A stretch of 64,000 bases of DNA. It comes from Porphyra umbilicalis. Taxonomy: Eukaryota; Rhodophyta; Bangiophyceae; Bangiales; Bangiaceae. The stretch is taken from NCBI GenBank assembly GCA_002049455.2, contig KV918805.1, forward strand, positions 1 through 64,000, read 5' to 3'. Made by a program: the position numbers and the translations under genes. The notes below the pieces were generated by a model. The model did no database searches and was not told the origin of the DNA. It was given only the letters and a program-made list of their open reading frames with translations. Numbering within the stretch: the stretch's first letter is position 1; each line of letters begins with the position of its first letter. Below are positions 61,831 to 64,000 of this stretch, one piece after another.

Positions 61831-61877
61831 TCCCACGCCGTGGCTATTTCCGAGAAATAGCCACGGGCTGCGTGGGA
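61831..61877. repeat. Extended hairpin
   Basis: CGTGGCTATTTC, loop CGA, GAAATAGCCACG form a 12-bp perfect stem. Beyond it TCCCACGC pairs with GCGTGGGA across a small bulge. Function unknown; possibly the centre of a MITE. Confidence 0.65.
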
Positions 61878-62083
61878 TAGATGACAGGTCTCAACGGACC
61901 TGACCAGCACGAACTCTGCTCCCGCCTTCCAGCTGTTTAGAAGTTGTTGGCACGCTGGCGTATGTGATGGCGGAGCATTGCACAGCTCACAGCGACGCAC
62001 CATTCTCACCAGTGCATCTGACCCTCACTTGTTCTCCCTGCCCGTCTTAGTATGGCTTGCTCCGTCTTGTACTGTGGCCTGCT

Positions 62084-63007
62084 ATGGGCAGTGCCGATGC
62101 AACTTCCCAGCAGGCAGATGGCATTATGAGCACGCCATCTACCAGCTCCACGCTGGCCGTGGCCGCCCAGAACGGGCCGGGACGAGATGGAAGTGCGGAC
62201 CCGCCCGCCGCGGCCAATGCTGGCGCCTCGTCGAACTCCAGCAAGCAGAAGCGGCGCCGATGGGACAAGGACCATGACATTCTGGAAGTCAACGTCGTCA
62301 GCGCCGCGGGCGGCCACGTCGCTTCTCGCGGCACGATCACTGAGCGCTTCGAAGCAGCTGCGGCTATCTTTAACGCGCAACCCCAAGCTCGCTTTACGAC
62401 GGACGGTAAGGCTCTACGTGACCGATTCCTACTATTAAAAAAGAACTTTAAGCTTTCGGACACGCGAGAAGCCCTTCGGACGGGACATGAGGAGGAGGTG
62501 ACCCCGCTCGACAAGGTGCTCGTCGACGTCGTGGAGGCCGCCGATGACCACAAAAGGGTGGAGGAGCACAAGCACGGGGAGGCGAGCCGCCGGGAGGAGC
62601 GACTTGTGGCCACTGGTGAGGCCATTCGGCACGCGGCGATGGAGCGGCGCCGCGATCGCACGGCGCGTGCCCCTCACCGCGACGACGAGCCTGCGGAGCC
62701 AGTTGGTGGGCAAGAAGCGGCGCCGCCGCGTAGCCGGCGACGCAAGCGCCGCGACTCTGACGACGAGGACGTAGTCGGGGAGCTGCAGCGCTTCGAGGAT
62801 CGGCGCTCGGCGCTAGCACAAAAGAAATTGGACCTGATGGAGAAGCAGCTGGAGCAGCAGCGCGAGTTCCACGCACAAGAGATGGCCCGTCGGGATAGAG
62901 AGGAGCAGGAGCGTCAGCGGCGCCAAGAGCGCTTGGACGTGGAGCAGCGCCGTGAGCGCACGGCATTCCTGCATCTGATGGACGAGGTAATGAAGAGGCT
63001 TCACTGA
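62084..63007 (+). CDS. SANT/Myb-like protein with C-terminal coiled coil
   Basis: 307 residues from the ATG at 62084. A basic KQKRRRWDKDHDILEVNVV starts a trihelix/SANT-like domain that continues through ITERFEAAAAIFNAQPQARF and KALRDRFLLLKKNFKLSDT to EEVTPLDKVLVDVVEAADD. The second half is Arg-rich with an NLS-like patch (RSRRRKRRDSDDED), then a long charged coiled coil (LDLMEKQLEQQREFHAQEMA) ending at TGA 63007. Proteins of this build are common in algae and oomycetes, often as transposon partners. Here it stands outside element D, between it and the Rrp5-like exon, possibly in an intron of the latter. No nearby transposase or TIR was found. Confidence 0.7.
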   Translation: MGSADATSQQADGIMSTPSTSSTLAVAAQNGPGRDGSADPPAAANAGASSNSSKQKRRRWDKDHDILEVNVVSAAGGHVASRGTITERFEAAAAIFNAQPQARFTTDGKALRDRFLLLKKNFKLSDTREALRTGHEEEVTPLDKVLVDVVEAADDHKRVEEHKHGEASRREERLVATGEAIRHAAMERRRDRTARAPHRDDEPAEPVGGQEAAPPRSRRRKRRDSDDEDVVGELQRFEDRRSALAQKKLDLMEKQLEQQREFHAQEMARRDREEQERQRRQERLDVEQRRERTAFLHLMDEVMKRLH

Positions 63008-63336
63008 GCTGATGTTGGGAGGAGAGACATGAGGAGTAGTAGCGCGGGAGGTGTGATAGCGTGGGGAGGGTGATCGTGTCTAGTGTGTGATAAGTGGTGT
63101 GTCCGTACCCGTGCGGCCCCGCCAAAAACTCGTCATTGCAGCATACGGCCGTCTTCTCAAGAATCTCGCCCACCGGAGGTATGACCAAGATTACAAAATG
63201 TGAGTCGAAAAGACAGAAGCACAAAAACAAGAAACGCTCTACGAATTCCCTCCATATTACCCGTTGTGAGGCCCCGCCCCGCCTCCCCCCCGTGTCACCC
63301 CCCTCTGAAACCCGGGCGGGGGACATGACGCGATAC
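63008..63336. other. Spacer or intron, no gene recognised
   Basis: The minus-strand frame continues from the S1-domain exon but loses codon bias and reads Cys/Phe-rich sequence, so it is probably intron or intergenic DNA. Confidence 0.4.
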
Positions 63337-64000
63337 TTTCCGACGACGCGCACCCGCAGCGCCGCGTCGACGGTAAATGCGCCGAGGGCGGGGCGCCCAC
63401 CGTCGGCGGAAACGGGCCCGTCGGGCAGCGCCACCACGTAGGCCGCGCACAGGCGCTGGGTGCCCGCCGCCGCGGCGGTCGCGTGCAACCGCCCGACGGC
63501 GCCGCGGGCAAGGCGCACGTTGGCTTGCAGCGGCAGCACGCCCGTGATTTTGCCGGAGATCACGTCGCCGACCGACACGGACAGCGGGCGGGCGGCGGCG
63601 GCGGCGGCGGCTTTGCCGGGCGCCGCCGCCCCGACGGCGGTCGCCGACGCGGCAGCGGCGGCGGCGGCGACCGCGGCCAAGTCTACGTGCACAATGACGC
63701 GGCCGGCCCCCTCGTCGGCGGCCGCGTCAGGGCGCGGCGACAGCACCGTCGTCGACACGTCCATGCCCGCCCGCAGGGGCGTCACCCCGTCGGACACGTT
63801 GGGCTCCCTCGCGGCCGCAAACATCACAATGTCCGGCCCGCCGTTGGCGGACGCGGGCGGGGGCGCCTTGCGCTTTTTACGCCGCCCACCGGCGGCGGCG
63901 GCCGCACCGGCGGCGCGCCCCGGCCGGGGGCGGAGGTGGACATGGCCATCACGGTGCCGAAAAAGGTCGCGCGTGACGCCGCGTCGGTGGCGGCGGCGGC
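63337..64000 (-). CDS. Rrp5/PDCD11-like S1-domain gene, partial
   Basis: The minus-strand frame enters at the right edge. It reads a basic patch (GGRRKKRKAPPP), MFAAAREPNVSDGV, an Ala-rich stretch and an S1 RNA-binding domain: LSVSVGDVISGKITGVLPLQ followed by ANVRLARGAVGRLHATA. Then comes LGAFTVDAALRVRVVGK, the spacing seen between S1 repeats in Rrp5/PDCD11, an rRNA-processing factor with many S1 repeats. A donor-like GTATCG at 63336 would end the exon; beyond it coding character fades. With only one S1 repeat visible, another S1-repeat protein is possible. The gene's 5' part is outside the window. Confidence 0.6.

Overview
The window reads as nuclear DNA of a GC-rich eukaryote. Coding stretches strongly prefer codons ending in C or G, proteins carry long Ala, Pro, Gly or Arg runs, there are spliceosomal introns, and no bacterial operon signals are seen. 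Heavy PIF/Harbinger content plus this composition made me think of a bangiophyte red alga (Porphyra/Pyropia type); that assignment is inference, not proof.

About two thirds of the window is three very large PIF/Harbinger DNA transposons, recognised by transposase genes, matching terminal inverted repeats (TIRs) and 3-bp target duplications. Element A is 3520-24930 (TSD TAA), element B 26179-37460 (TSD TAA) and element D 51510-61709 (TSD TTA). Their TIRs share a core, GRGCR then CCAACAAY. Each has one plan: a plus-strand DDE transposase on the left and, convergent on the minus strand, a Myb/SANT-like protein and directly upstream of it a third, unfamiliar protein. The third protein carries the zinc-ribbon-like module C-x2-C-x12-C-x3-C-P-C-P-W, once in A and D and twice in B. 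A and B also have a fourth, longer minus-strand gene near the right end. Element B looks intact. A is disabled by a 5.5-kb LTR retrotransposon inside its transposase gene and by other lesions. D has an intact catalytic core but a frameshifted, repeat-expanded tail. A 1.7-kb fold-back element at 37917-39592 carries A-like TIRs and looks like a non-autonomous relative.

Region by region: 1-3519 is flanking DNA with several MITE-like elements and a 0.7-kb dispersed repeat interrupted by a fold-back MITE. 3520-24930 is element A with the nested LTR element at 5659-11157, itself containing another inverted-repeat element and a 335-bp tandem array. 24934-26175 is a short spacer. 26179-37460 is element B. 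37464-39950 is spacer, the fold-back element and a strong hairpin. 39950-51506 is very GC-rich host DNA with a beta-lactamase-like exon, a fragmentary Gly-rich plus-strand gene broken by G runs, and a clear OTU1/YOD1 deubiquitinase gene with one intron on the minus strand. 51510-61709 is element D. 61713-64000 holds a SANT-like coiled-coil gene and, at the right edge, part of an S1-domain gene resembling Rrp5/PDCD11.

In known Harbinger elements the transposase cuts and joins DNA while the Myb-like partner binds subterminal DNA and helps bring transposase to the nucleus and the ends. Here the third (CPCPW) protein sits upstream of the Myb gene in all three elements, with the Myb frame offset by the same -1 register each time, so the two are probably expressed together.
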